This document shows positions 34,785 through 46,489 of a stretch of DNA of 64,000 nucleotides, piece after piece. Numbering within the stretch: the stretch's first letter is position 1; each line of letters begins with the position of its first letter. The position numbers were made by a program, and so were the translations under genes. The stretch is from NCBI GenBank assembly GCA_037576215.1, contig JBANDB010000010.1, positions 2,914,001 through 2,978,000 of the forward strand, given 5' to 3'. Source of the DNA: Armillaria gallica (Eukaryota > Basidiomycota > Agaricomycetes > Agaricales > Physalacriaceae). A model generated the notes under the pieces. The model did not search any database. It worked only from the letters and a program-made list of their open reading frames with translations, and was not told the origin of the DNA.

Positions 34785-35195
34785 AACCAGATGCAAGAGA
34801 GAAGGGAACAAGAGGTAAGGAACTGCCATGGTGTCTTAATAGCCAGTTCGAAATGTGGAGTTTTTATGTGTTTTTTGTAAAATAAATATAATAAAAAATG
34901 TTGAAATATGACCAAAGTTTGGTTCCTCATAAAGATACCCAGAAAATACAATGTAAATGATGCAAGGATGATGAGGGTTCACTGGATAAGACCCTATTGC
35001 ACCATAATAAGGGCCATCAGTAGTGTCCCCTTGGGACTGTCATCCCCGATGGCCAAAAGTACATGGAAACAGGCATTGGACTCGATGCTTAGCTTAATCA
35101 GTGAATTCTATTTTTAGAACATCAAAATTGATGATGACGATGATGGCATCCATGTTTAAAGTAATCTAAGGCCCTATAGGGCTAAGTGTACATCA
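34785..35195 (-). repeat. Interspersed repeat R1, copy 1 (inverted)
   Basis: About 410 bp that match, inverted, 60236-60660. Shared landmarks are CCCTATAGGG, TAGATTACTTTAA, TGATGGCCCT and TTGGTCATATTT-like sequence. One end carries the palindrome AGCCCTATAGGGC. Class unknown. Confidence 0.6.
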
Positions 35196-35419
35196 TGTGC
35201 TTTTGTACGACTAATAGTAATTTAACGGATCTGTATGTAAGGGTATCTGTATTATGTGGGCATTTCTGAGTTTCGATTTCTTGTCTTGAGCTCTGGTGGG
35301 TGCATAGTCGTTCATGGTTGTGTATGTTTTCATGGAGTGAAAATGTTTGAATAGTGGATTGGGCATACTTGCTGATTTCAAAATCCATACAATCCTTGCT
35401 AGGCATGTAAATTGTCGCT

Positions 35420-35720
35420 TTGATGCACTAAAAGTAGACTATGATAACTAAGCAGAGCATCGAGGCTGATGCCTCTGTCTAACTAATTTGGGCCATCGAG
35501 GATGGCAGTTCCAAATGTTCACATTTAAAGTTTGATGGCTGAATGTCTTTAAGCAATGTCAAGGCTTCAGTGGATGCACATTGTTATAATCAATCATGAC
35601 AGGCAGACTTCATTGGCATGTGACAGATGGCTGTCTCTGCAAGATATCTGGCTGCAGTATAACAGAGAAAGTTGGCATTTAACTTTGTATCACCGATGAA
35701 GCCCAGTACAACGTCTGTGG
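35420..35720. repeat. Interspersed repeat R2, copy 1
   Basis: Similar to 59128-59375 and 62186-62700: GACTATGATAACTAAGCAG, GGGCCATCGAGGATGGCAG and AGAAAGTTGGCA-type blocks occur in the same order. On the minus strand each copy can be read as related peptides (EALTLL..., then ...LCLVIIVYF in this copy), so a decayed coding repeat is possible. Confidence 0.5.
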
Positions 35721-37241
35721 GCTTGGGTGGGTTTGGAGAGATACCAATTGATAAATCAATGGAAGGCAGTAGCTTGCTAAGAATGGGGCATTGCATGGTT
35801 TTGTGATCGCTACCTATGGATACCTATTGATGTTCAGACTATTTTCAGTGCATATCATTGATAGTAATCAATAAGACACACATTTATTTGCTAGCTAGCT
35901 CTACAAATTGAATACACTGGGTAGCTACAGGCCTACAACCTATCACACTTCCATCTCCTGTCCATACATGGGCATGCAGCTGTCAGCAGACTGAACCACA
36001 AACCTGGCTGGTTTTGAGCATATATCCATACTATATGATAGAGCTTTAACATACCGCATGCAAAAAAAAAAGAGTGTGGCCAACAAAAACATGTCAGACA
36101 TAGCAACCTGAAGCTGAAGTTGAACATATGTAAGTCAATCAGCCCAGGGGAAATTACAACTACACACCTATGTTGAAGAGAGGCAAAATGGAGGAGATGG
36201 CACACATATATGGTAATAATTTGACCATGCTCTTCAGATGTGCTGCCACATTATTGTATGTAGCCAGTTTATCTCTGATATTCAGCAACAGGACCAGTAG
36301 TACCAGTAGTCCTTATTCTGTTGTTGAATATTTGACTGGTAATCAGCATGTGCTCTCAGGCCAATGATTTGAAGGGTATTCCTCAAACAAGACAGACATT
36401 CACTCTTTATGTTGCGCCAACAGCACATAAAACTCTGTAGAAAGAGTTACACAATAAGGGATGGGAAAGGCTAGGATCGACAGATCCCAAGTTGCTTTAG
36501 TGGTGTTTCAAATCACCACAATTTGTCTTTCCATTAACAAGGACTGAGTTTGGTGGGCAATATACAATTTAAGCTGAAGCATTCCCAAATTGAACCCAAA
36601 GGCAGAAAGGTAATGGAATCATATTCTTGCTAATTCACCAGTGAGGAATTCTAATTTGTATGTTTAAAACCTCACTATAAAAGGAAACTTATCCAGCTCT
36701 TCTCTGCCAGCTAGACATAAATTCATTATACATGGACATCTGAAATTCTGCAAGGAATTACTAATCAGCCTGTGTTCTACTGTTTCCTGAGTTCTCGACC
36801 TTTGTCTATTCTATGCATACTCTCCCATAACCCATAGCTCCGAGGGTCCACCGAACACTATGGGTTAAGGGGGATCTGACTGTATTCATTTATCTGCAAC
36901 ACTAGTTGGGCCAAGTAACAGGATGGAAAGATGGTAGACTGGTAACCAGTCTAGAAAGATGTTGCAACCTGCTGGTTACATTACATAAATGCCACCTGTG
37001 TCGTCTGTGTCACCTACTGTGAACCAGCAACCTCTTACTGAAAATTAACTTCATTGACTGAAGGTTAATATGCTGTGAAGTCTATTACATATCAAGATTT
37101 AGTTTGCGACTTCAGAAAGCAAAGAATACAAATTTGTACAAAAAACATGTGCTGTAATATGTCCATAAAAGTATGCAAAATCGAGGCTATCGTTTGACAC
37201 AAACCTACTTGGGTAGGGTGTCTGGGTTAGACTCCAGTTTA
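35721..37241. other. Intergenic, no gene seen
   Basis: No frame with recognisable motifs. A short A-run (36063-36072) is the only simple feature. It lies downstream of the JmjC-like pseudogene on the minus strand. Confidence 0.4.
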
Positions 37242-38397
37242 CTACAGGCAGTAGGATTGGTCTCTAGAATCTTCCCTCTCTGACGTCGGTTCTAAACCGA
37301 TCTGAGAGTTTGCATCCTCAGGTTCATACATAGCATCCTCCTCTGATAAATTGGTGGTGAAGTCTTTCTCGCCATCTGAGGCTCCATCACCAGCTTCTCC
37401 ATCACTAGGTTTCCCACTGTCTGAGTCTTCATTGTTGGAGTCATCATCCTCTTCATTGTCAGAAGGATCAAAGTTGAGAATATGAGTCCAGTCCATCATG
37501 GCTTCAGTTTCTACATGACAGGTCAGATCAGTCTGAATGCAAAAGAACCTCACGCATGTAGGACTTCGTTCTTTGACAGAACCAGACATATAGGCCTAAG
37601 GAGTAAATGCATCACCTTCCATCACTTGTAAGCATTGAGGAACTCAGATGTTAGCTCCATCTGCAGAAAGGTACCCATGGCATCCTCAATATCTTGCTGA
37701 AACTGCTCCAAGTCAATCCAGAGTGATTCATGTACTCCTGAAGCCTTCTCCTGTCACAAAGCCCTACAAGCATAGAAGGTCAAAAACTGCCCAAAATGAG
37801 CAGCAGATGTCCTAGCAAAATTGGCGATATCCAAGGACCCAACACACAAAGAAACACTATCAACACACATCATTGATTCCGGTGCAAGCACAGCAGCCTT
37901 TGCGTCTTGCTCAAAAAAGATAAGACAGTATCATGTGTGCAAGTGTTGTATGATGGATATGTACACCCTGGCTGCCATGGCTATTGCTGGTTTTGATGAT
38001 TCCATCTCATTGCAGATGCAGGTGTACAAGGCAGGCACAAATAAACAGAGGTTGCCTAACGCAATTAGATAGAGAAGTCCTTCTCTTTCTAAGGATGGAA
38101 TATCTATGTCATGTCCTTGATACCGTCATTAGTCATGACCAGAATGAGAGTCACTAGGATATTTTTTTACATACTTTCGGGGCCTTTATCACTGATGATT
38201 GCACCAAAATAACACATCATATGAAGGAGAACCTCCAGGAGCTCAGTGTGCAAAATATTCATTATGCTGTAGCCAAGCATACAGGTGTGAACCCACCCCA
38301 AGACAGTTTTCAATAGTGTTGCAGTGGAGTAGAAGTGGTGACCTTTTACAATTGAATTCTCCAGAGTAACAACTGTGTGGTGAGTGTCAGGATGCAT
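37242..38397 (-). pseudogene. JmjC-like protein, C-terminal half
   Basis: The exon 38397-38167 reads MHPDTHHTVVTLENSIVKGHHFYSTATL, resembling the second half of Agaricomycete JmjC proteins (RPxTPHxVxTxExxIxxGxHFY), where a His in the THH context would be the third iron ligand. Then come a stretch at 37810-37600 (ESLWIDLEQFQQDIEDAMG) and a very acidic tail, 37589-37242 (DPSDNEEDDDSNNEDSDSG). JmjC enzymes are Fe(II)/2-oxoglutarate dioxygenases, often histone demethylases. It is separated from its N-terminal half by a 1.7-kb block. The link to the upstream half is inferred from family order. Confidence 0.45.
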
Positions 38398-38399
38398 GT

Positions 38400-40130
38400 A
38401 ACTGCCTCTGTGTCAGCATTGAACAAGATAGATACAGCACAGCATACAAAGCAGATCTGGGTTCGAGTAAGACAACTTCTGAAGTCCAATATTTCAGGTC
38501 CAGTGATATGCTTGGTATCAGGCTACCCGTAGATTTTGTGAATTTATATCAAATAGTGTAGTCTACAAGCAGGTACAGAGAGCTATAGTGGAGGCTTTAC
38601 ACTGATAGCTAGTATACTACATAAGATAGTGAGCAATACAGTACCAGAATGGACTTAGAAGTGACATCTAGATGAGTCAACTCTATAAGCCTTCAACACT
38701 GAATGCTATTCCCTGCCCAAAACAAGACTAGTTACAGTCAGAACCAAGGGACACATTGAGATGGGTTACAAACCTAATGCAGAACACAGAAGGACTAGAT
38801 TACTCATCATCTCAACGACCTGAATGAACCTAGAAGAGAATCGCTAAGTCCACAATGGTTCACAACGTGAAACAAACTTAGTCTAGAACATGAATAAACT
38901 TGGAATAACTGAATAACCGATGCTTGGCGCCAAGATAGCTAAAATTTCACGCAGTGATCGAAGCAAATACAATCTCGGTCTGACAATCAATCATGATTGG
39001 TGGTTACATCCTCGAAATACTGCGCAATTCATAGTATTGAATAGGAATCCACACAGCAAGGCTTGAAGAAGAAGCAAGGAGTTCCTATGGACCATTAGGA
39101 CACTCCTTGGCAATAGAATGACCACTAGTCATTCCATCCAACTGAATAGAAACCTCAGAATGGTGCAATCCTTGTAAATTAATTACTCATCGTTTGTATT
39201 GATACCCAAAGCTCGTACCATAATTACTTTTAGATACAAGCTCCTATACCTAGACTAGAAATTGCATAAATTAGCAGTGACTAGATGCATAATGGCAGGA
39301 AAGCATTCCCCCACGTTTGTGCTAGTAGCCTTATAGCTACCTAAACAATCACTGGTTTAATTGCATATCCTCGACTGAAGTGAATTAAGTTTACCAAGTC
39401 AACCCCAAAAGGGCAGCTATAAGTAATCTAGAAGAACTAAGTAGGAAGAAGAGTTGTCCCCGCATTTGCGCCTTGCTAGTTAATTAAACTGCTCTGCATA
39501 CAAAGGCCTCATGCTCCCTCACTGACTAAAGTGATCTAGATGTGCTAAGTCAACCACAGACCGAAGACATTGCCTAGTTGAAGTGAAATAAGCCCTAGAA
39601 TGCTTTAAGTTTGAATAGTTAACAAGTCAGTGTACTCTAGAGTCTGTGTACTCTTTGCAAGTCTCGTACTTGAAGCCAGGACCTGTGTGTTCTTTGTAGT
39701 CTGTGTACTCTTTGTAGAACTTTGGTTCTTTGTTGCAAGTGCATGTGCTTGTGTTGTAATCGAGTCCATGTACTCCAGAGCAATTACACTCTTTGTAGAC
39801 CTCTAGGTCTTTGATTGTTCAATTGTTAAAGCTTGTCTAGTTAAAGCCTTACCAGCTCTCCTAGACGAAGTTGTATCGAGTCTAAGCCACTCAAATTATA
39901 CCTTACAAACCCCCACGTCCATATACCTCGCTATTGCGATTAGTGTATCTTGTGTAAACACTTCTAGATTTGGATCAAAGTTGTTTTGAAACAAACTCAA
40001 TTGATTATCGATATCTAAGTACACCACGAGTGCTTCTACTGTACTCACCCGCAAACTTAATATTGGTGATTGTGTGTGTGTGTGTGTGATTTAGTATCTA
40101 GATTGACAATCTAGACACTTGTTTCATTTG
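38400..40130. mobile_element. Motif-rich insertion splitting the JmjC-like gene
   Basis: Non-coding. Between about 39600 and 39830 the phrases GTGTACTCTTTGTAG, TTTGTAGACC and TTTGTTGCAAG recur, and CTAGA/CTAGT motifs are scattered throughout. A (TG)n microsatellite marks 40070-40088. The two flanks encode adjacent parts of one JmjC-like domain, so this block was probably inserted. Exact ends and target duplication were not found. Confidence 0.4.
40070..40088. repeat. (TG)n microsatellite
   Basis: About nine TG units without interruption. Confidence 0.9.
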
Positions 40131-40149
40131 CATGCTGCCTGTTACTGAG

Positions 40150-43064
40150 CACATCACCAGGATAAATCCAGGGGCCCAATCGCCCATGTACTCATTGATA
40201 TAGCTATCCTGCCTATTACCAACTGTCCTGTGGCACTGGAACACATACCACAACTTCTGCCCACACAAAACTTCAACAACGGTACCAACACCAAAACAAT
40301 TGGAGTGAATATAGCTAATGGTGCCCTTTGTGGCAACCAACCAGAAGCTTGTTGCCGAAACTGGATACCCCGATGTATAGACGTCCATGGGTAAGTCAGA
40401 GGTTTGTTCAAAGGCTCGGATGTGGCTCAAAATAATCCTAAAAACAGTTGGTTTCTGGGCAGACATTGGATAAAGTCTAACTTACGATTGTAGGCAGTGG
40501 CCACTGTGAGAAGTGTTGCAAGGTAGAGAGAGAGCATTTAAGATACGACCTTCCTCCAACAAACCTTCTTCATACATTGATATGAATTTGCTCCTTTGTA
40601 TGCTCAGAGCTGCGCTGTTGATGGTCTGCAGAAGTACAGTTCATCAGGCAACATTCACGAGGATGGAAGAAAATGAAAACCTTGAACTTCTTGAACAAGG
40701 TCAATGTTGCCAATCTCAGTAAGAGAGTCCAAAGACCACATAAGCAGCAACGTTTTGATGTCAGACAGGAGAATGTTGTTGCAGCAGAAGGTCCCGAGAG
40801 TCACTCCAGGATATCTCAAAGCAATTGATTGTTTCAGGATCACAATCATAGATTCTTTGGTCCCCTTCCCAGTTGCTTTCAGCTGGTAAAGAGGATCCCC
40901 ACTTGTGTCTATTGCTATGCAAGCATTCCAACCATCAAGCACATACCAATCATCAGTTTCCTAAAGACTTATATCAGACAGAAGTATACAGAAGGCTGTG
41001 GGGGACATACATTAGAGATCAAAGGGTAATAGTCGAAGGTCCAATATTCTTTCTTTGCCAGATCCCAAACGAGCAGAGAAGTAATTGGGTTTGGAAAACG
41101 AGACAGACCATGATCAATCTTCAGTTTTTGGACGTTCTGTCCACAGCCATGGCAATGGCATTTGAACATTGCCTTTTTTTCCCAGAGATGGATGGTAAAT
41201 TGTCTTGCACCTCCGTCATTCTCAGAAAGGGTGCCATTAACATCAACTGACACCAACTTGCATCAACATCTTGTGAGAGTTTCCTCTTGTGGGTTATTTT
41301 TTGTTCTTGCGATAATGGAAATTCTGTCTTGAATGATTCTGTGTGAATAGGGGGTACTTTGCCAATGAGGATTTGTCGAACAGAAATCTGGTCAATATCT
41401 CGAACAGTGAGAGGGGGCATGGTAGGTGCATGTTGCCATTCTGGTCGGTCCTTGAAATTCAGGTAGTACACGTGACCCCACACATTTACGTGATAAGTCA
41501 GAAGGCAGCAAATCTTCGAAATCTCGTCACGTGGAAATGGCTTTGAAGACAAGGATCGGGAAGGGGACAAGCTTGGAGATCTCTGCCAAGGATTTGCTTC
41601 ACAGGGAGACAGATGAGCAATGCCTTGTTCTACATGGGGAGGACAAGAGCTGCTTCATTCTACACGTTCATTCCTGTGACCGCCATTTTTGATTTTGATC
41701 CAGTGAGATTTCCCCTCTCTGAGCCATTGCATCGTTTTGGCTCCAACTTTAGCTTCCAGCCTGGGGACACAGTTTTTCTGAATGAAGGTAATGGAATCCT
41801 CAAACCACATACCTTGCCTTCATATCCCACCCATCCCTTTTTGGTTGTGTCCTTGGATGCAGCTTTGAGAACCTGAATCCTGGTAACTAATGGCTCCACT
41901 TCAGCGAGAAACTTGCCCAATCTGACTTCGCTCATCCAGGAGCCCCAAGCTATACCAACAATGTACTTCCACAAGATTTCTTCAATATGAAGGATGAGTT
42001 TTGATTTCCCCATTAAAGAGAGCTGCCCTCTGACCTTGCTTGAAACATTAGGCAGCACATCAGAAAAAGATGATTGAAAAACTCACCTGTAGCGCAAGGG
42101 GTGTGTTCAATATTTGGCCCATTCCTTGGCCCATGATAAGTACTAGGGGGGATATTGCAACAGCATTCGCAAAGGCTTGTTTCCACTGGGGCAAATTCTT
42201 TCTAAATTGTTTCATCATTTCATCATCCCCCATGATCATTTGGACATTGGGGTGGTCATAATTATCTGCAATGAACCTTCATATAAAATGAGCAACGTGC
42301 ACTTTGCCTATCTGAAAATCATACCTTTGCCAAAGTGACGTCTGCTCTATTCCATTATGCTGCAACAGAAGTCAGAATGATGAGAAATGCGATATAAGGT
42401 GTGCTCATGTAACGTAATAACTGGATGTGAAATGCCATGCCATCCAGCACACATAGGACCTTCAACCAATTTTTCACCAATTCGTGTTTCCAATGATTTG
42501 CAAGCAGGCATATATCTTTATGCAGAATCTCATTATTTCCTATTGTAGTCAGCTGCAGGGGAACAAGGGGTGCAATTTTTTTTTCATTGTATATGCAAAG
42601 AGAAGTCGAAATTTTGGTCAATTTCTGAGTCCATCCATCCAGCCTTCTTAAAAACTTGACACATGTTAATTAAATATAATCTTAGGAAGAGCAGGGAGAC
42701 CTACACCAAGCTGACATGCATCAAAACTTAGGGTCTTTGAAAAGCTTGGATAATAAGAGCGACAAGGCAAATGGAGAAATCCTGAGGTGATATCCATCGC
42801 CTTCACAAGCACTAGGGTCTCCAGCTGGCCTGTAGATTTATTAGCGTTCCAACCCCTGCCAATGTTGTCTATGCAGATTTGAGCTGGGTGGCCTCTGTCC
42901 CAGTCCATGTCAGCAACAGACTTCAACGACCTTCCAATTGCGATGCTGAAATTGGATATGTCCGAGTTCTGAGAACTTTCCACTGCACATAACTTATACC
43001 AAAGGTTGGGATCCAGGTCACTGAGTAGGAACAGTTTGCATTGAACAGGCAGCGACCAAACCAA
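40150..43064 (-). pseudogene. JmjC-like protein, N-terminal part
   Basis: A chain of minus-strand exon-like frames: 43064-42666 (MDWDRGHPAQICIDNIGRGW), 42621-42355, 42058-41660 (HIEEILWKYIVGIAWGSWMS), 41570-41121 (HVNVWGHVYYLNF), 41256-40969, 40942-40655 and 40466-40150. The last reads TSFWLVATKGTISYIHSNCF, then GVGTVVEVLCGQKLWYVF, resembling the JmjC core in Agaricomycete proteins (W.x.AT.GA...H.DS.GFGT...V..G.K.W). The iron-binding His-x-Asp appears as His-Ser-Asn. The 5' end is cut by the Gyp-3 LTR 10 bp upstream. The family call rests on the last exon; the early exons are not recognised on their own. Confidence 0.45.
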
Positions 43065-43073
43065 CTTCGACTG

Positions 43074-44196
43074 TGTTACGATTTATTAATTTTCTTTATC
43101 TAAGTGCCTCTTATCTTATCTTCAGCGCTTATCCCCGATTCTTTCCGAAACTTGTGGAGGAAACGACAGAGGGCTTACATGGGAGATATCAACGGATTTA
43201 ACACTCAAAGTTGATCCCCAGGCACATGCTGACAAAGAAAATACCCATTTGCGGGTGCTTTTTGGCTTAAAGAGGAAGCCCGATATCTGATCCGTACACA
43301 AAATGGGCCTTAGATGTTATCAGTGCAAGTGAGACATTGTTATCTTGTTCCATGATGCTCCGAGGTCCAACTTTGGAAAGCTTTAGTAAGCATACGACCT
43401 TTCCGGGATCGGGTCGCTCGTACCCTTCTTCAGTCCTACTCGATCGTATTTGCCTGGCCAGTATAACTGGAAGCTGCTGTTTTTATTTGTGGCTTGTCGT
43501 TAAGCGACTATGTTCAGCGTAATATATTTTTGTCTAGCTTTGCAGCCAGTCAACTTTAATGACGTTTCCATTGTCCAAAAGACCTTGTCGTTGGAGCCGT
43601 GTATTGGAAGAGTTACATGACTCTTCTTTTGCTGACGGTTATCATGCTTTGGGAGGAATATCCCCTTGATTATGATCCTATGTATTATCCTCAATATCAT
43701 TGATCAGTTTTCCGTTCTCCTGAAACTATCTGTCTGTAGCTCACCAGTGTCTTTGGGGGTTCTCAGCAATCCGGAAAGGTGTATAGGCCATATGTCCGAT
43801 GCACGAACGTCATCATGCCGGTGTATCGTTTAAAGATGGAAAGAATCAGGGACCAGCGCCGGCGCCGCTACTGACATCTTATCTTATCCTTAGGATCTGC
43901 GACTCCATGGAGCCATGACTCACAATACAGTCACCACTGTTGGCCTTCTGTTATTTCTGCTTCTTTCTTGCAACAGTACACTTATTATTAGACCCCTCAT
44001 TTTAGTATATAAGTACTGTAGCTCAAGCTGTATATTCCCTAGCTTTGAGCTAACGTTTATTTATACTGAAACACATTCATTCTTGCTAAGTGCTAAAAAC
44101 ACTTAGTCCAGAAGTCCTTTCATCACAAGACTCAACGGTGACTGTACAAACACGATACAGCTGTTGTTTACTCTTGATTGGACATTAAGTCTAACA
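43074..44196 (+). repeat. 5' LTR of Gyp-3 with internal insertion
   Basis: It starts TGTTACGATTTATT and ends CTAACA. The core LTR is about 380 bp, interrupted at 43132-43876. The TATATAAG box is at 44006-44013 and the R-start AGCTTTGAGCTAA at 44041-44053. The left half matches the Gyp-4 LTR closely. Confidence 0.9.
43132..43876 (+). mobile_element. Helentron-like element in the Gyp-3 LTR
   Basis: A 745-bp insert with no target duplication. It starts TCCCCGATTCTTTCC. The inverted copy GGAAAGAATCAGGGA is at 43838-43852, followed by CCA, the perfect palindrome GCGCCGGCGC (43856-43865) and CGCTACTGACA to the end. The ends match those of the insert at 9413-11138. No coding capacity; a short non-autonomous relative. 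Confidence 0.5.
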
Positions 44197-44197
44197 A

Positions 44198-44210
44198 TTA
44201 GCTCAAAGCT
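44198..44210 (+). promoter_or_regulatory. Self-primer binding site of Gyp-3
   Basis: TTAGCTCAAAGCT is the exact reverse complement of AGCTTTGAGCTAA at 44041-44053. One base separates it from the LTR. Confidence 0.75.
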
Positions 44211-44236
44211 TTTCTTACTCCTTAAAGGGAGCCTTC

Positions 44237-44980
44237 ATGGAGAGAGACAACACTATCATCCTTGCCAGCATGCTGACACCTAGTGCGTTCCATCTTGCCC
44301 TCACCATTGTCCTTGCTATCAGGTTTCACAGAACCAGGGACGAATTGCCAGCACCCCCCACCATCATTATAAACCAACAAATAAACCCCGCACCTGCCAA
44401 TCATGACATCCCGCTCCAGCCATGACCGACCTTCCATGCACCCATACCACAACAAGCGACAGCAGTTGCAGACTTCTCTACAGTCAATGGAGAGATGGAG
44501 GTCAGTCTTCAGTTGGATACTAGGAACCTGCAGGAGAGAAGACCTCCCACCCCTCCCAGAAGGCACATGCCAATCATCATCCTCTCTGCCACCAGCTCTT
44601 CCAGCTCTACCCCATATGTCATTCGATCTCCATCCCTCCTTTCAGAGGATGACCTCACCAAGCACCACGTACGATACGAGTTGGGCACAAGCCACCCAAA
44701 CAGCCCCATTGCTGTCATCCCCAGTCATGTCAATAGTAATGGGGACATCTGGGTTTCAACTAGAGCACCCACACCCTTTGATCCCAATGACCTCTGGGAC
44801 AATCTTCTCATTCCCCTCAGTGCCTATTTCCCTGCTCAACACCCCTCTCCCATCGCAGAAGCCGACAACAACTATCCCAGCCACCTCCACCGGGATCAGC
44901 CTGTCCAGAACCGAGATCTCACCCCTAAGCCGACACCAGTCATTGAGGAACCAGTCGCCAGGCCCTCTTGCCCAGCATGA
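44237..44980 (+). pseudogene. Upstream membrane-anchored ORF of Gyp-3
   Basis: The ATG at 44237 starts 26 nt after the primer site. The first 62 codons (to TGA at 44423-44425) hold a hydrophobic helix (LTPSAFHLALTIVLAI) followed by RFHRTR. The frame is then open again to 44980, with RRPPTPPRRHMPIIILS and FDPNDLWDNLLIPLSAYFP, both aligning with the Gyp-4 ORF. gag starts at 44403, one base ahead, so the two overlap. If the TGA is an Arg CGA lost by transition, the ancestral product would have been about 250 residues or more; otherwise it is a 62-residue membrane peptide. Confidence 0.6.
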
Positions 44981-46480
44981 TCTGCCTGGCAAGAGGTTGA
45001 CAGGCAACACCTCTTCCTGCCACTCAACCAGTTTGGGAAATCACAGAGATTTGGAAGGTGGCCAAGTGAGTCAAGTGACTCAGACACTGCCATGGAGCAA
45101 CTCCCAGAGGCAGAGTATATCAACAGGATCCACGGAGAAAGTCCTGCGACCTCCTTCATGGAGGGAGAAGCCCTCCCTGAGACAGCTCCCAAGGCCCCTG
45201 CAGATGACTCTGCCTGAGGCAATTCACCTTTTTTCAGATGTAGATATGACCCAACCACCTGACATGTTACTACATGTGACTTATCATGACCTATTTAACT
45301 TTGTCGCTTACAAATTACTAGCTACCCCAGAATGGAATACCACCGATGCCAGAATTGACTATTACTACCTGTCTTCCCTTAATGTCTCTATTGACAATAT
45401 TCTACAAAGAGAAGCTGGCCAATTTGCCGCTCTCCTCTACAATGATATTCACCCAGAAGCACCAATGAGGGTGCTTACTCCCTATCAGAAGATTGTGATC
45501 GATCTACCTCCGGATGACAAGATCCAGGCACTGATGCCAGATGAACCACCCATAGCACCTCCCCACACCCCAATCATAACACCTTTCTCCTATCACAGGG
45601 GACCGGCCCTACCAGGAGCATATGGAGGAAGGGGATATGCACCCTTCGCTGGAGCTGCACAAACATCGGGAAGCGGCAGCCAACCATCAGGCCCACCACA
45701 ACCACCCATGGTACCCGAAATATGGACGTTACCGTGACACCCTGCTCTGACTAAGCCACCAGATCCCCCTGCTCCCTGGGTATTAACGGCAGGAGATGTC
45801 TCCTCCTACGACGACTTCAAACTAAAAATCTTGAAAGAAGTCGACGATTTCACTGGAGATTCTAATGACATCTCCCACTTCTTCCAGAAGTGTGAACTGC
45901 ACTTTGATCTGTTCAACTGGCACTTCTGGTACCATCCCCACAAAGTCATCTTTTGTGTCTCCCAACTCGGAGGAGATGCTCAGAAGTGGTGGGAGCTGGG
46001 AGCCAGAATTCTGGGAAAGAACAACCATGGTACCCCTCCTATGATGTCTTCCAAGCAACAGTACAGCAGAGGTTCTGGAAGGATGTGGACACGCAGATAA
46101 AGCACATGCAGTGGGAGAAACTCAGGCAGACAAACTTCTAAGACAGCAACCAGTTCTTCCAGAAATTTGAGGAACTTGCCTATGACGCCGGAGTACATGA
46201 CAATGAGCAAGTCATGCTTGCCCAAGTCAAGAAAGCTGCCTGAGAAATGAGTAAAAACACAATATACTCAGCTGACGGAGAAGTCTCAACCACCTACAAC
46301 AGGTGGAAGACACGCTTACTCCATATGGACTATAACTACTGCCTCAAGTGGGCAGAAGGGACTATGGCAGGACAAATTGACTCCAAGCCACAGGCACAGA
46401 AGATGACCATGCCCCAGAAGGGTGGTCAAACATCAACATATACGCTGGAGAAGAAAACACCTATAGCAGGCACTTTGATA
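44403..46480 (+). pseudogene. gag of Gyp-3
   Basis: The ATG at 44403 gives MTSRSSHDRPSMHPY. An open frame of 444 codons (44403-45737) covers the Pro/Ser-rich region and a conserved section (VDMTQPPDMLLHVTYHDLFN; RVLTPYQKIVIDLPPDDK) and stops just before capsid. Capsid follows in the same frame from 45738 (EVDDFTGDSNDISHFFQKC; YHPHKVIFC; AQKWWELG). A frame change near 46020 puts FWKDVDTQIKHMQWEKLRQ in another frame. TGA at 46241 lies where Gyp-4 has Arg. The piece ends at QKGGQTSTY before the zinc knuckle because of the palindrome insertion. Confidence 0.8.
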
Positions 46481-46489
46481 CATCAAAGC

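Larger units (their letters stand above)
43074..46489 (+). mobile_element. Gyp-3, truncated Ty3/Gypsy element (5' LTR to gag)
   Basis: It keeps the 5' LTR (with an insertion), primer site, upstream membrane ORF and gag. It ends within the gag nucleocapsid leader, where the foldback palindrome begins. No pol or 3' LTR was found beyond the palindrome at 57590, so the right part was lost or moved. Nucleotide similarity to Gyp-4 is clear throughout gag. Confidence 0.85.

Noticed and set aside
44403..45737. Treating the 444-codon frame of Gyp-3 as an intact host gene
   Set aside because: It follows an LTR and primer site, aligns with gag of Gyp-2 and Gyp-4, and leads straight into a broken capsid region.
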